A stretch of 64,000 nucleotides of DNA from Chamaea fasciata (GCA_029207755.1 JARCOQ010000017.1:3236945-3300944), one strand, 5' to 3'; shown: positions 14,301 to 28,876, counted from the first letter of the stretch. Notes: a model not told the origin generated them from the letters alone. Made by a program: numbers and translations.

Positions 14301-15214
14301 AAGCTGAATTGCCCAGAGAGCAGCGTACTCAAGATCCTCTCTGAGCCTGGTACTGTGTCCTACATCAATTTCCCTCCACAATTCTGCTGTCTGGAACAGC
14401 CTTCCTGTGCAGGTCATCAGGGCAGGGAAAGGGGGAAGCAAGCACAGGAGCTTGTTCTAACCCTCTATGAGGTAAAAGAAAATCTGGACCTGCAATTCTT
14501 CTTCATGGAAAGACACACATGGAGCTCAGATTTTCATTTTGGTCATTTAAGCATATCTGTGTTCTCCCTAGTTTTTCTGCCCTGAGAGTCCATTTCCGAT
14601 CATCTGTCTCTGATGTCTCACGTCTTGTGCTTCCACTGTCTGCCTAAACCACAGCAAACAGGTCGGGTTCATTCAACAGATCAAAGCCTCCTGCACAAAG
14701 ACATTCTATGCACAGTCTGTGTACACTGCTAGGAGAGCTAAAGGGAGCAGTTCCTGTGGCGTGGGGTAGCCAACATCAGTGCTGATATCCACCGGTCCTG
14801 CCATCCTCTGCTTCCCTCTTTCCTCTTCCCATTAATGGCATAACTTGCTTTGATTTTAGCAAATGTAAAATAATTAATTCTTTGAATCAGCACGATCAGC
14901 AGGGCTTTTGCAAAACACTTTGATGCTCAGCCAGGCCATCAGTTCAGTGTCAGTTCTCTCCCCTCCCAGACAAAACTACGTGAGGGATGGACTGAGTCCC
15001 ATGGAACAGCAGATGAGGATTTTATGGCCAACCCCACTGACAACACATATTTAAAATATTGTTCTTGATTCTGTCAGAGTATTTGCACATTTGCCATAAA
15101 TATCCTGTCACTCTTCACCGGCTACCAATCTGATTCTCGGTGTTTGTTCTTTAGATCACTGTGGGTATTGTACCTTGCGTACTGTTTTCAAAGCACAAGA
15201 CACAAAAATGAACT

Positions 15215-15230
15215 ATTTGCATATGCAAAT
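15215..15230. promoter_or_regulatory. Perfect 16-bp palindrome of two abutting octamer motifs
   Basis: The sequence ATTTGCATATGCAAAT is a perfect inverted repeat made of ATTTGCAT and its reverse complement ATGCAAAT. Each half is the canonical octamer bound by POU-family (Oct) factors. A related GTGCAAATGA string follows about 14 bp downstream. The arrangement would suit a POU dimer. Binding and function are inference, and a palindrome of this size can occur by chance in AT-rich DNA. Confidence 0.4.
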
Positions 15231-15469
15231 GTTATGTTTCCATGTGCAAATGACAACAAATCCAAGAACTATGAGCATAAATGATAGTGCCAGTAAAGTG
15301 ATTCTCCTGTTAATCAGAAGCTAGATTTGATTCTTCATTGAAAACAAAGCTCTGTGATGTTTACCAGAAATTTGCCATTTAATCTCCAGAACCACAGTTG
15401 AAGACTTTTGGCAGCTTGAAGAAGAAAGTAACATGAGAATCAGAGGCAAATATAAATACAATTTGAAAT

Positions 15470-15514
15470 GGGGGGAAGAAAAAAAAAGAGGATAAAAAAG
15501 AAAAAAAAAAAAGA
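15470..15514. repeat. Purine-rich low-complexity tract
   Basis: About 45 nt of almost only A and G on the plus strand, with a single thymine interruption. Simple sequence; no function is implied. Confidence 0.85.
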
Positions 15515-17850
15515 CCAAGAATAATCATTTCTCTGCGCTTTGAAGTTTTCCCTGTGTTATGCTATAAGCAGTTGTAAAAAATCCACTATTTGCTTCCTTT
15601 TCTTGGTAGGGGCATTAGTAAAGGAAACTCTGAGAAATAAAAACGATTTAGAAGACAAAGTCAAGATCTCAGCTATAAATCCATGAGATCCTTCTGTGAA
15701 AGATTAAGTCAGTCACAAAGGAGGTTGACAAGCTCTGAATTTCGGAATTGTTGAAATCAAACCCACACTGAGGAAACAACTGTGAATATAGTTCATATAC
15801 CTGTAGTGAACTGAGGCAACTGTCAAGACACTGTTTTGGTAAATCTGAAATCAAGAGAAATCTTGATTCTGAGTCAAATTCGGCTTTGTCACTGTTTTGT
15901 TATTATGTGAGGATTGCTGAACAGAAGAGGCCCAACCTTAAGTAAGTGTAAATGAAGTCAGTTCTACCGTTGTTCACCAGAGGAACAGCACTTAAGGATC
16001 TTGACCTCTGTATTCAGAATAAACCTCTCTGCACAGAAACATCCATATGCCATTTATTCTTCTTAATTAAGATGCATGTAATCTTAATGAATGCTCTGGT
16101 GTTACCTCATTTTTTCAGCTTTAGGTACTTTTTCCTTATAGGCCAAAGTGACAATAATCCTGATATTTGGATGCTGTGAAACACCTTATAAAAGGAAAGA
16201 GCTATTAAAACCAAATCTGTGATAGACTATGAAGTCCTTTTCCCAAGGTATTTTACCCAGTTGTGGTGTAGAACCATCTATCTGCAACAAAAAACATGCA
16301 CCAAGTGTTTTGAATATTGACAATTTCATTTTAATCTCTGCACCTGCAGAAGTCAAGCGTGATTAGGCTCTTCACAGTATAAACCAGCCCTGGATTTACT
16401 TAAAAATGAACTTTTGTGCCTGAGTTTGTTTCTATCTGCTTAGAAGTGGCTCCATGGAAACACATAGAACCTCTCTAAGCTTTAAAGGAAAGTAGGGGGA
16501 GTTTAAAAAGTAAAGCTGTTTGAGACTATTGATTTTACAAGTAAGTACTGTGAAAAAGAAGGTGGAAAATGTACTGGGAAAAATGTGGAATTTAAATGAA
16601 TCCTATAAATAACTTTTACAGCATACACATCTGTACAAAGGCAGAAGGAACAGGGAGAAGTAGATCTTTCAAATTCGCTCTAGTTATGGTGTTAGTAAGT
16701 ACAGTCCTCATTTGAGTGCAGTGTAAAGGCTTGGATTTCTCTATCCTTATTTCCAAATTATTATAGATTTTCTAGATTACACGGAAGACCAGTGCAACCA
16801 AGTCCCTCCAATTTTAAATGAAACCTAAACCTTTGTAAGTGCATTCTTCCCAGCTCTGTATTTCATGTAGTTCAGAAACCCTGAAGAAATATCATTCAAG
16901 ATCCTTGTAGAAAAGGTATACGTAGCCAAAAAACTTCTTTACAACCAGATGAAAAGGATGACACAAACTCTGCTGAGTGAAGACCACACATGAGAAAAGC
17001 AAGTGGAAAAAAACCATCCTAAAGAGGGAATAAACTGTAACAGACTAATCCATAACATTAAACCCCAACGCACAGCTCCTGTCCCTGGATCAGATTCCTC
17101 CTTTTTTGCATATTTGTTTTGTTGCCACCACTTTTCATCTTCCTCCCTCTTTCAGTGTGACACAAAGGCAGTGCCCAACCACCCCTGCACACAAACAGAG
17201 CCCGTCTGACGCAGCCACACGGGTGCAGTTGTTTACAAATGGGATGGCAAGCTCCAGACTTCCCCGTGGAGTTCCTCATCAGCAAATCTGCCTTTTGCTC
17301 CAGGATTTTCTTTTTCCACACTCATTTGTTGTCATGTTGATAACAACAGTTTCAGAAGTACAGTATGTTTATCAGAAAGATGCATATTCAATTAATATTG
17401 CTTTAGGCAATCTTCACTTGAAATCAAGGCTTACAAATCTCTCCACAATTCTCACAGATCAGCCCCCTCCAGAAGGATGTTTCAGCAGGATTCCCAAGAT
17501 AATGCTACCCTACCCTGTAAGACCCTGCCTTGCTCATTTGGAACTTGACTAGAACTTTATTTACAGTCAATCTAAACTAGATACACCAGGAATGGAAACC
17601 TAAAATGCTGATCCTTTGATCTGTCATCACAGTTTCCCAGACATTCATTATCAAGCAGTTTGGTACCAATAACTGTTTGAGCCACCTTAAAATAGTCTGT
17701 CACTGCAAAAGCAGATATATATTTATAATTGATACATACACACAAGAGCACACACACAGCTCCTGCAATAGAAATACAAACCCAAAGCATTTTCAAGTTC
17801 AGCTTCTCTCCATTATGTCTCTCTACATTTTCAATTAGGAGAAGAGATGA

Positions 17851-17891
17851 GGGTTTGTTGTTTTGGTTTTTGGTTTGTTTGGGTTTTTTTT
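17851..17891. repeat. T/G-rich simple repeat
   Basis: A degenerate GTTT/GGTTT tract ending in a T run, with no cytosine on the plus strand. It resembles in composition the longer tract at 28,743-28,905 and the one in CIMIP1 intron 1. Confidence 0.8.
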
Positions 17892-20800
17892 CATTAAAAT
17901 CTTCATTTCTCCACATTTTTAATTTTAGTCCTAAAGAGCAACCTGATGGTTCATGCCAGGAAAGCAAATACAAGCAGATGTGTATTCATCCCTTCCCAGA
18001 TCTCCACTAATATCTCATTTTTTCTTGCCATTATGTAGCAGAATGGCTTTGCTGGAACCAAATGCCATTGGGTTAATTATGTGAGAACACAAATGTCATT
18101 GTGGGGAGCCCTATTTTTGGAGGCATCCTCTTCCTATCTGTGGCTGATAAAGTATCCAACTCACCACAACAATTACCCTTTCAGAGGGGTACATTTCCAA
18201 ATATTTATGTTGCAGTGCAGAAGAATTCAAACCCATCAAAATTATTTTCATTGGCATTTCAAAAAAGTGTAAATTTCTACCTAAATAATTTGGAGAAGAA
18301 CCTCACCACTGACTTACAGTCATCATTAAATACACATAGGGGGAAATAAAATTTTATTTCATGTTTTATGAGTTTCTTTTCAAGGTATTAGACTGGAATT
18401 CTGCCATTTGTTCAATTCAGAGTTGATTCATCTCCCTCTTTTGCTTCTGATTTTAAAAGAACGCCCAGCACTGACACCTCAGACTGGATTAGTCCAAAAC
18501 CACACAACAGAAACATCTTAAAACCAAGTTCTTCACCTGTTTTAAGTCATGCATTGCGATATAACCTATTTCTTAATCTTTAAAATGGAGAATATGCAAA
18601 AGTTACTATAAAGATTGATCTTGTACCATAGGTTAAATGTCAGTTTTGAACTAATGATCTACTGGGTTTGCCAAGGACGTGATTAAAATCCAGGACCCTG
18701 AGGTGTCAGGTAGGGAACCAATCCCTCAAGGCAAACAGCAGAACTGGTTTCATCAGTGCAGACATAGGCTGATAAGCGTTCTTAATTTAATGGAGCTCCT
18801 GCAAATAAACAAGCTTAATGAAGATTACTCGCTTCCTGGAATTCATTGTGCTGCTCCAATTTAATGCTATCACTTCCATAAGAGGCTGTGACAAAGTCTC
18901 TGGAAAAAAATAAAATATGCAAATTCAGGCACTTCAAAGGCTTTTATTTTAATTGTGCAGAAGGCAGAACAGAACAAGAGCAACTCCACTAAAAATGGAA
19001 AAAGCATAAGAGAGGAAACTAATACATTTCCATCATTGCTTTCAGCTCTTTAAGAATTACTCTCAAGCACACAAGTTCTCTGAACTACCAGTTCCCCTGA
19101 ACCAGTGCAGTTCTCAGGATGGGTTTGCTGAACTGCAAGAAATGTCCACAAAAAGAAATTAAGACTTCACAGTACTCTCTCGATTTTGGTTTTATCGCAA
19201 CCACTGAGTTCTGCCTCAGTTTGCTGAAGTTTCTAAATACTATGATTCAATTTTGGATCACGTTCAACAGAGTCTGTGACCAGTTTTTAGTCATTTTTAA
19301 ACAAACCTGGGCTGAACTGTGGTTTGGCACTCCAGCCAGGGGAGTTTAGTGGTTTTGATATAATTTTGCCCAGAATTTGGGGGTTCTTTTGAATCAGAAA
19401 TGAACTCAACATGAAAAATTCAGACCTGCGCCAGGATTTGTGGGGATTTGCATCCACGGTTGTGGTTCTGGCCCAGTTCTAAACAGAGTCAAAACCACAA
19501 CTCAAATCAAAACTGAAAATGTACATGTAAGGCCAGCCGAGTACAAACCCCAAATTTTACACAAGTCCCTCAGTATTTTACAGGGGATGTTTTAGGCCAT
19601 TCTGCATGCACTCATTTCTCATTCTGCCACAAGACTGTGCAACAACTTTGTATCAAATGAAAATTCCTTTAATGACTGCAGAATAAGTTTTTAGAACTTC
19701 ATTGTATTTTTCCTGCACTACACTTGAATTGGTTGGGGATAGGGACACTTTTGAATTTGCTTTATTTAGCAAGCCATTTTACCTCTGCAGACAAGTTCAA
19801 GTCCAGGTACAGGACTAAGAATAAGCTCCTCAATGATGCTGAAATACCCAGGTGAGGAATTGTGATGTTAGAGATTCAGGGGGGGGTTGATCAAAGTTAG
19901 TACAACATCATTAAAGCCAAAGTAAATTATTCCTTAGCTTCTAGCCTGAGTTTCCCTTCGAATTTTGGACAAGTTATCTTGTCCAAAACTGACATTGTAA
20001 ATACCAGTTTTCTATGTGATCCACTCCAGTTCCAGCTGGGGGCATAACTTCTTCTAAATCTTTTGAAACTGCCCCTCTTTGTCCTGAAATATCTGGCCTC
20101 TGCACCCAACAAAATAAATGCCTGTAAGAGCAGGTACTGAAGGCACATGGGTTGTTTGGGAAAATGTAGATTATAATATCGCAGCAATCACTGTTATGAA
20201 CAATGAATTGGTCTCTTTTAATGGAGTCCCATCATTAAAAAGATATAAAATCAAATCAGACAGAGTGGTTCCTTCCTGACACAGGCCAGTTTCTAGGACA
20301 GCAGAGTTCCCACCTCGTCTTCAGATTCATTCCTTGATTTTTAAAGGGTACTTAAAAATGTAAGGGGGTGCGGGGAGGGTGTGTTTTCTTAAAATTAAGA
20401 CTTTTTCTGGCAGCCAATTTTTAAGCAGAATTTTTCTAATATCCTTTTAGCACCAGGGCACCAGAAACTTCTGAGACACCTGAAGGGAGTCCAAGGGTGA
20501 AACTTTCCCTGCCTACAACATCTCAGAAATGCAGCTGTTCTGAAGTGAATTTCTCAATGCACACTGTTTTTACTTAAGGCTGTAGTTTGCACTGAGTAAC
20601 ATCATGTCTAGGGAAAGGAAACTGATCTCCTTCCAGTATTCAAAAATATTTTCTTTTTAGGTTCTTAACTCCCTCAGTGGTTAATACTTATAAAACAGCT
20701 CAGGAAAAAAAAATCATCATAGAAAATGAGAGATTCTTTGCTGAAGGGCCTCAGACCCTGGGCTTTCTTGGTTTACAGTGCATGCTTGTATAAATATTTA

Positions 20801-22063
20801 TCCAAAAGAAATGAAGTGCTGCTATTACTGAACACCAAAAGAAAATAATTCTGAAACATATGTTTTCCCCAAACATTATTTTGTAGGATGATGATACTGT
20901 TTTGTTTGGTGTGTAAATTCAGCCATTGGATGTAAGATAATGAAAAGCAGCTCAAACTCCTTTGCTTTTAATTTATAGGTGCATTCATGAGGAAGAGGCC
21001 TCAGTTCTTCAAGCTATTCTGCACAGCTTGTCAGGCTGAATTAGAAACAAGAAGATGAAAGGTAATATCAGGATTCCTTAATTTTGTATAGTTAGTTCCT
21101 ATATAGCATTTTTAAAACTCATTTGAAGAGAATCATTACAGAGTGGAAGAAATTTCAAGAAAAAAAAATTAAGAGCAGGTATGAAAAGGATTCAGGAGAA
21201 TCTATAATTAAAGCCACATGCAGAACTAGAGCACAGTGTTCTTGTGCTTCCTTTCAATAATACTTCATAACCCTAAGGATATTATCCCAGTCAGGGGTCT
21301 GCTGAGCAGGACAAAAGAACATCCATATCCCAAACCTCTTTAAAGTTTGTGTTTGGCAGGATAAGACAAGGGAGTGATCTTCAACACTATTTTGTGTTCA
21401 GGGTGTGGGCTTATAAAGACATATGAAACTAAGAGCCAAGCCTTGAGCTTTCATGAAGGGAGAATTAAGATCTGAAAAGAAGGATCCTGGGGAAAAAAAA
21501 AATTAAGCCCAACAGCTTACATCATAATGTGAAGAATTTGGAGCACTTTTTGACCAGCACAAAGTTCTGGGAAGCTTGGCTGCATTTATGGTTTGTGGGT
21601 TTGCCTGAGCAATACACCTGCAAAGCATGTAAGATCCAGCTTCTACCCATCAGTTATCGCTGTCCCTGCCCTGTTTTTTTAACTTCATGTGAAATACTTC
21701 AATAAATTCTGTGCCATTACCTGTACATCCACTGACATCAGCAAAACAAAGGGATACTCTCACCAGAGAGGATGGAAACAACATATAGGAGGAAGCATGG
21801 GAGAGAGAAAACTTTCTGGACGTGAGTTTGTGAGAGCAGGTAGGAGTTTGAGTGCAAAACGGGTACAAACACTGTTGTTCCGCTGAAAGGTGCTTGGTGA
21901 GCCAAAAGAGAAGCAAAAACGGGAAGAAAGCAATCCTACAACTAGCAAATAAGAGAAGGCATAATAAAGAGACACAAAGTTGAAAAAAATAGATGAGGAT
22001 TCAGGCTGCTTGGATATCAAAGGCTAATATATCTCAGCTAAGATTCGATATTTACAAAGCTTG

Positions 22064-22077
22064 TTTTTTTTTTTTTT
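22064..22077. repeat. Poly(T) tract, 14 nt
   Basis: A short homopolymer run lying about 110 bp before the CpG-dense islet. Confidence 0.9.
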
Positions 22078-22129
22078 AACTGCCACTTCACGGAGAGAGA
22101 AAATACAGCTGAGTTAAAGACCTCAAAAG

Positions 22130-22325
22130 CCCGATGCAGCTGCAGCAGCTGTGCCAGGGTGAGGGAGCTGCCCTCCAGCCCAAGTGTCCGCGCTGCAGAG
22201 GGAGCGGGGCGCACCGCGGAGCTCCTTCCCGGGCCGGGATTTTGGGAACGGCGGCGCGCGGAGCTCGGGGCCGGCGCCCCCGCGTGGGCAGCGACGGGCG
22301 GAGGGAGCAGATCCCTTCCCCAGGC
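22130..22325. promoter_or_regulatory. Isolated CpG-dense GC-rich islet
   Basis: An abrupt GC-rich block in AT-rich surroundings. I count 21 CpG dinucleotides between about 22,189 and 22,301, far above the local background. GC-box-like and CCGCGG/GGCGCGCG strings are present. A donor-like CAGG|GTGAGG lies near 22,158 on the plus strand. Open frames run through it on both strands, but their translations are the compositional Ala/Pro/Arg type expected of GC-rich DNA and match nothing I know. Clustered CpGs usually mark a promoter or unmethylated regulatory element in vertebrates. A first exon of an unrecognised or noncoding transcript is possible, and so is a GC-rich repeat insertion. Confidence 0.5.
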
Positions 22326-23860
22326 TTCCAACTGGAAACAGACAATAAAACAAACCTCGGTGTTATTCCCTGTTTGATGGGTCGTGTGTGCCAAAGGCTT
22401 TTTCCAAGGAATGTCTATGGACACATCTTTCAGAAGGGATCGGATCCCTTTCAAAGACCTGTGAGAGAGCCAAATTTCCAAAAATGCTTCGTGTTATCTG
22501 ATAAAGCCAGCGTTTACTGACATGTACTCTTAAAAATCCGGACATTTACGTGGGTTCCTAAATAGAACACAAGTTCTTCATCTGAATTTTGGCCCTGGAA
22601 ATCCCATATTTCCATGGTTCAGGTACAGTGGGGGCAGCAGAGCTACTCACTTCTGCATTCTAATCCTTGCCTACAAGCAGTGTATGACTGATAGCTCAGA
22701 TATGGATTAAAACAGATGGAATGTGATTGTCTTGAATTTCCTTTTGTGAGAGGATCATGTCACTGGAACTCCTAACACCATGGGTTTGTGTTACCCAGCC
22801 CTTCTTCTGTTATCAGCAGAGGGACATGTGAACATGGAGCTGCATTAGCTTTCCATGCCTGCTCGTTCTACATATTATCAAGATATTTCCTGGACAAAGA
22901 CAGAAGATTCTTATTCACTAATCTGGCAAGCTTGAGAGTTTGAACTACAAAGAGAAATACAGATCTCTACAACTGGAAAACTTCCCTGGCTTCCATTCCA
23001 TTTCTGAAACTCCTTTTGTTTCCTTATCTCTGCACTTTCAGTGTTGGAAGTTCATGACCTATCAATCAATGAAGCATTAAGAGTAACTATTAAGGACATA
23101 TTTATGTGGGAACCATGTGTAGCTCTTGGCATCGTGTATGGCCTCAGCCTCCCTTTGAGCCCACTCAAGTCTCCGGGAGCATTTTACTCTTGGAAGAATG
23201 GCCTACTGTCAAATTAGTCATTTAACCATTGACAGAATGCCTGCTTCTCCCATTTTCAATTTGTGATCTGTGTAGGAATAGACTGTTTGATTCAGGCACT
23301 TCTGTGGGCAGACAGCTTTACCAAATGAATCATTAATGGAGAATGAAATTGAAGCACAAAAATCAGCAGAGACACACCAGAATTCGGTCTGGTGTTTCTT
23401 CCTAAAATGAGGGATAGACCCTTTGGTTCTACAGCTGGTCCTGCTCATGGGATGAGGGGATCTTGCAGCTCATGGCTTCATTCAGTAACATTTTTCTCTC
23501 AACCAAATCCTGAGATTACTGCTCTTCCCATAAAAAAGGCAGAGTTAATTCCTGGAGCTAATGCAAGTTTGGCCATAAATTTCTAGGAGGATAAATTTCC
23601 AAGGCTGTCTTCTGATTATTTGATTCTTTAGCCCAGAAGAGAGCAGAAATCGAGAAGGTTGACACAAAATCTGAGATAAAATAGGAGAGAAAAAAGTGAC
23701 TGAGATCCTAGAATGAGATTCAAAAGATCTAGTTTCAGATTTCCTAGCTGATCTAAAGAATTAGTCATTATTATCTTCATAATCTCTTATCTCTCCATTT
23801 TATCTATTTTGGCTGTTTTACTTCTGAAGGTTAATTAAATCCCAAAGGCAAGAACTGGTT

Positions 23861-23882
23861 TTAGGGTTAGGGTTAGGGTTAG
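23861..23882 (+). repeat. Short interstitial telomere-type repeat
   Basis: Three perfect TTAGGG hexamers followed by TTAG, 22 nt in all, inside AT-rich intergenic DNA. TTAGGG is the vertebrate telomere unit. A block this short is usually explained by telomerase-type repair of a break, or by chance, and not by chromosome fusion. Confidence 0.9.
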
Positions 23883-26800
23883 AGCACCTATAGGCACTCC
23901 TTGCTCTAATACTAAGGAAATAAAAAAGATAATAATAAAGATATAAAATCAGATCACACAGTCTCTCACATATTTGAATATTCTGAAATTCAGCACATTT
24001 TAATTTTGGATTTACATTTCAGAATTCCAGTGCTGATTTTAAATACTGAAAGTCTGGGGACAACTTCAGGGTTGCAAAATTTTCTGAGAAGAGCAGACAA
24101 GAAATGCAACAGTGACTGAAACAAATGATGCTAATCACAATGGAAGTAATTAATATTTAGCTTTGCTTTCTTAGTCTTTTCTCCCTGTCTCTTACCTTCC
24201 TCCTACCTCATACTCTGCAATACACTCAGGCTGGAACAATCTGTTTGAAGGGCATGAGGAGAGACAGGAGAGGGGGATTTGGAGAACATGAAAGCAGCAA
24301 CAAAGCCACATCTCCTCCTGTGATTACAAGAGGCAGAAGATCAAATATGAACTTTAATAGTAGCAAACTCAGGACCAGACTTAATAGTTGCAAATTGTTC
24401 CAAGTGCTCAGCACACCAATGTGCAGCAACACTCAGAAATTAATCTAAGGAAAAGCTGCTAAAGGTGGGGGGAACCCACCAGAGTGATAATGCATCATAG
24501 AGAGCTGTCACAAGAAATGAAAGTACAGCAGCAATTAGCAGACACAGTACTAAGCACTGTGCCACTTTCCCCATTTTAATTGTACTTCATCTTAGTCAGA
24601 AGCTAAACTCAAACTGAACTCTGTTGGAGATGGGAGAATTGACTCGTTTTGAAGAACACAATGGCCTAACAGTTAACTTCTACTTTTCCAACAAAATAAA
24701 GAGTAGGAGTTGGAGAAAAGAAATGCAGGAAGAACTGGGAGCAGCAATGGCTCAGAGTAGTTTACTCAGAGTGTTCATGTTCTAAAGGAAATCCTTAAAA
24801 AACTAATATACCTCCCATTAAGTTCTTTCTTGAGATTTACACCTTAAACACTGTTGAGAACTCAGCAGCTCCTAAGGTTCAGGTACTTTTTATTGGGGTC
24901 CTTTCCTTGTTGGCTGGAGAGCCTCCATCCTCTTGTCCCTCCTGGAGAGTCGGGCACAGACTCCACAGCAACACCTTTGGGGCCAGACTGGGAACTCCCT
25001 GAGTGCAAAGGGCACTTTGGTGGTGGGGAGGCAGCAGCACAAATAAATGCATCGGGGCAGAGCACTGGAGCCCAACCTCTGCACTAGAGCAGCTGTGACT
25101 CAGCCCTCCCCCATTCCTACCCTCACTGGACTTGGCCTGACTTCATGACTCACAAGGGCTTTTCTGGTGGTGAAACACACAGTTCTGTCTTCCCAGCCTG
25201 TTTTGCTCCTTGTTTTTGAGGTTGCGAATGTTGGGAGACGGAGCTGCTTCCTGCATAGTACCTACCACTGGGTATCCCAGCATTTTGTTCTGCTTGTGGA
25301 TTTCTCTGGATGAGTGGATGCAAAATGCAAACTACACTGGACAGCTCTGAGGAGCAGGATTCAGTTCCATATATTTAGAGGAGTTCCTCTGCAAAGCATT
25401 CTTCCCAACAGATATCATTTTGATGAAGAGATAATTTTTCCTTTTGCAACGTGACACTGATCTGTTGAAGTTTTTAAATCCAAAATTAACAATTATTCTT
25501 CTTGACATGACATTCTACTTTTTTTTTAGCTTTCAATGAGCTTTAATAACAGAGAAGAAAAGAGAAGAGAAAGAATTTCTGGCACACTCTGATTCCTGAC
25601 ACAAAACAATAACTGTTTTGGCATCTAGAGATGTCGGCTCCATACTGAAATATAATTTCACTTATTTTTACACATTACTGGAGGAATTACCATTAGCTCT
25701 AAGAAGCCGAACAAAAAATAGTGCCAGTGTGAGACCTCCCACTGAACAGAGAGTAGGTGTGTGGATGATGTTCAGTGTTTACATACACATCATCCCATTG
25801 CTCAGGAGCACATCAAATAAGTGACCAAGAACGACAAACCAGACCCTGGTAAGTCTGCTGTGACAGTGACCCCACATCTTCTGCATATTAAACCCTTCTT
25901 GCTGTCTTTTTCTTCTTATTTCTTTGCCATTAACAGACCTTAGGGTCTCCACATCTTCTATAGCAGAAGCAGTAATTGCATGTAGCTCCTAAACCAAACC
26001 TGTTTTAATGCAGTGATGTGCTTCCAGGATTTATACACCTGACCAGTTTGATTAAAGAGCCATCTTTATGTAAAGTCCAGTGGATTTTAAATCTAACACT
26101 TTGCCACTCCTAAAACCACACACAATCTAAGTTAGTGAGCTCCTAAATACAAACAGCAGTACTGATGCAAATGCCTATTTAAAACAAGCCTTGAAATTTT
26201 AATTTCCTCATTATGATTTATGCTGTCCAGAGAATGCAGAATAAGACAACACAGATCAGCCATCCAAAGTCCATCATTTTGTCAGTATTTAATAGCCCAG
26301 GACAGCACCACAAAGAATTACTAATTTTTTCCTACTAACCACTCAGAACATAATTTGTCTGACACAACATTTTAACCCCGAATCGTATGATTTTTATCAT
26401 CATTATTTTCATACAAGAACAAAATACCAGATTTCAACAAAGCAAAGAAAGAACATTTCCAAGAAGAGAATAAAGAATGATTCAGAGTGGAGGGGGCTTG
26501 AGACTGGCCCTGTTGAGAGCCTCGTGAGCAACCATTTAACAGCAACAACACGAAGAACTAGTAAAGGTCAGACTGACCAACAAATGCCAGTCAGTCATTC
26601 CACTGGACCAATTCCAAGGTTCCTGACTCATTTTTTTATTCAGGCAAATCCGAAGCCCTATGAGGGGGGCAGAAACTGCATTTCCAGCATAAATATCAGA
26701 CTGAGACTGAAGAACTGGTTTCAACTCACTCCTTCACAAAGAGAATGCCTTTCTTGTTTCAGCAGAATCACATGAGACCACAACTAGAATCAGGTCCTAA

Positions 26801-27512
26801 TGATTATGAATGAAAAATAAAAAAAACATTTAACTTTACCTTTACTGTCCTTAACTGAGGTCCATAAGCAACCTGACAGAAGTGCAAAAACCCCACAGTA
26901 CTCTGAGCTTTTTGGTTTAATTCTTCAGTCGAGACTTAAAAAAGTCTGGTCAGGATAAGAAATGTACACCAAAATCTGAGACACCACTACCTGCAGAAGA
27001 AAAGCACCCACTGTACAGTTAAGTAAACCCAAAATAGTCCCATCATTACTAACTGCTAGACAGCCTCCTTCAGTGAAATTATTGCTATTGTGTTTCCCAT
27101 GGAGAATTCAAAGTAAGAACCAGATGTCTCTTACTTTTCTGTAAATTCAAACCTAAGTGAAGTGACAGCTGAATAACAGCAAAGGAGCTATTCTGAGATC
27201 TCCCATACAGAGTATGGAAACCACTTCCTTTGCCTGCAGGTGCTTGCATTGATTTCTCACATGGACTATGACCAGTAATTATGCCACTGTGAAAAGAAAG
27301 AACAAAAGCACATAACCCTCAGCCACCTCAAAGTATAATTTTAAAGCTAAGAGAAACTTCTATTACAGATTTCTCCAATGAAATCCCTGGAATTTTGTCA
27401 CTGTCACAGCAATAAAGTCAGCACAGAACTACCACCAATCCCTCTGGAACAGTAAATTTTTAGCAGGTGTCAACTGTAAGAAGATTAAATATGACCATGA
27501 TACGCTGCAGTA

Positions 27513-27548
27513 GCAGGTCTCCAAATTTCAGCAAGTCTCCAAATTTCA
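27513..27548. repeat. 18-bp tandem duplication, two copies
   Basis: Two adjacent 18-bp units (27,513-27,530 and 27,531-27,548) share the segment GTCTCCAAATTTCA and differ at a single base. Likely a slippage event; no function is implied. Confidence 0.85.
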
Positions 27549-28742
27549 TCCAGCTGGGCTTCTTTTTTCTTTTATTTCTTGTATTTGAGCTCTAACCATA
27601 AAGTGTGAACCTGTTCCATGTCAGGCAGCAGGAACACTGATCATGGGTATCAAGGACAAGTTGCTGAGCTCAAAGCGGATTAGTCAGCCAAGGAAAAGAT
27701 GGGTGGGGTTGGCCACCTTCTCAAACTCGTTAAGAAAATTAGCAGGAGAAATAAGAATCGAGGAAGTAAAAAAAAATTCTATATCCTTATAGAACTTTCT
27801 CCCTCATCAGAGTGGGGCTTGTGAAGAGAAATACGTAACCAGAGGATCAAACCCCATGGTGGTTTTGTAGAGGTAAGTGCATATGATTAAGAGTTTGTCG
27901 TCCCCAAAATCCTTGTTTATGGAGCAGATAAAAAGCATCCAGATGTCACCAAAAATAAATGCCCTGTTCCGTACGCTGCACTGTACGTCACTCTCACACG
28001 CTGCCGAGTTTGACATGGATTCAACAACCCAGCAACAGATGGTTCAGTTCTCTGCTTCCAGGGTGCGAGTTTAATGCTTTTTTTAGGAGCTATTGGGGCA
28101 ATTCTTCTCTGCCTTTTATTTAGGCTAGAAATTAAATTAACTCACTGCAGGAATACTTAAATACAGAGGATATCAGAGATTGGTAATGAGATGATTTTTT
28201 TTATTTCTTTTTTAATTCTGAGAATTTATTAGAGTTTTTCTTCTTTTTTTTTTTTATTTAAACCTAGCAGCCAGAATTCATTGTGGCACTACCCTTCCAG
28301 GGACTAGAATTTATTTCTGGAGTGTAAAGCAACCTGTAAATTTATGGGTGCTATATAAATAAATAATCCAGTATTATTTTTGTATCTCCAAAGCATGTTG
28401 GCTTTTTCAAGTTCACATGATGAATCTGGAGTTGGGCCCAGGATTTTTGGAACAACAACTTACATATTGTTACACTAGTGCAAGATAATTCTGTGGGTGC
28501 AAAGACATTGAGAACTTAAAAAATCCTAGAGAATGGTGGTAGCTGAGACATTTAGTATGGAAGGAAATACCCTTCCCTGAACAACGTGTTCTGGGGTTTA
28601 GGCTTTAGGAGCTTTTTCCTCTCTTTGAGGTTAATTTTATTTAATTGCAATTGGCAAAGGGTTTTAGGACATCATAAGGCCACTGTTTATGGCAAATCAT
28701 CCCTTTCTGCATAAGAGGTGGAACTTAGACACTTGGACTTAA

Positions 28743-28876
28743 TTTTTTGTTGTTGTTTGTTTGGGGTTTGTTTGTTTGTTTGTTTGTTTGGGGTTTTTTT
28801 GTTTGTTTTTTTGTTGGTTGGTTGGTTGGTTTCTTTGGCTTTGGGGATTTTGGTGTGTTTGGGTTTTTTGCTGTTG

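Larger units (their letters stand above)
14301..22063. other. Intergenic, no gene seen
   Basis: Noncoding, AT-rich. It includes a purine-rich low-complexity run (about 15,470-15,514), a double-octamer palindrome (15,215-15,230) and a T/G-rich tract (17,851-17,891), listed separately. Open frames of 133-148 codons near 17.1-17.97 kb on opposite strands have no recognisable domain. No RNA gene was seen. Confidence 0.65.
22326..28740. other. Intergenic, no gene seen
   Basis: Noncoding DNA. It contains the telomere-like block at 23,861-23,882, a small 18-bp direct duplication at 27,513-27,548, a short CpG/CRE-like cluster at about 27,969-28,006 and a T-rich stretch at 28,194-28,260. A moderately GC-rich patch at about 24,880-25,150 has overlapping open frames on both strands with no recognisable product. 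Confidence 0.65.
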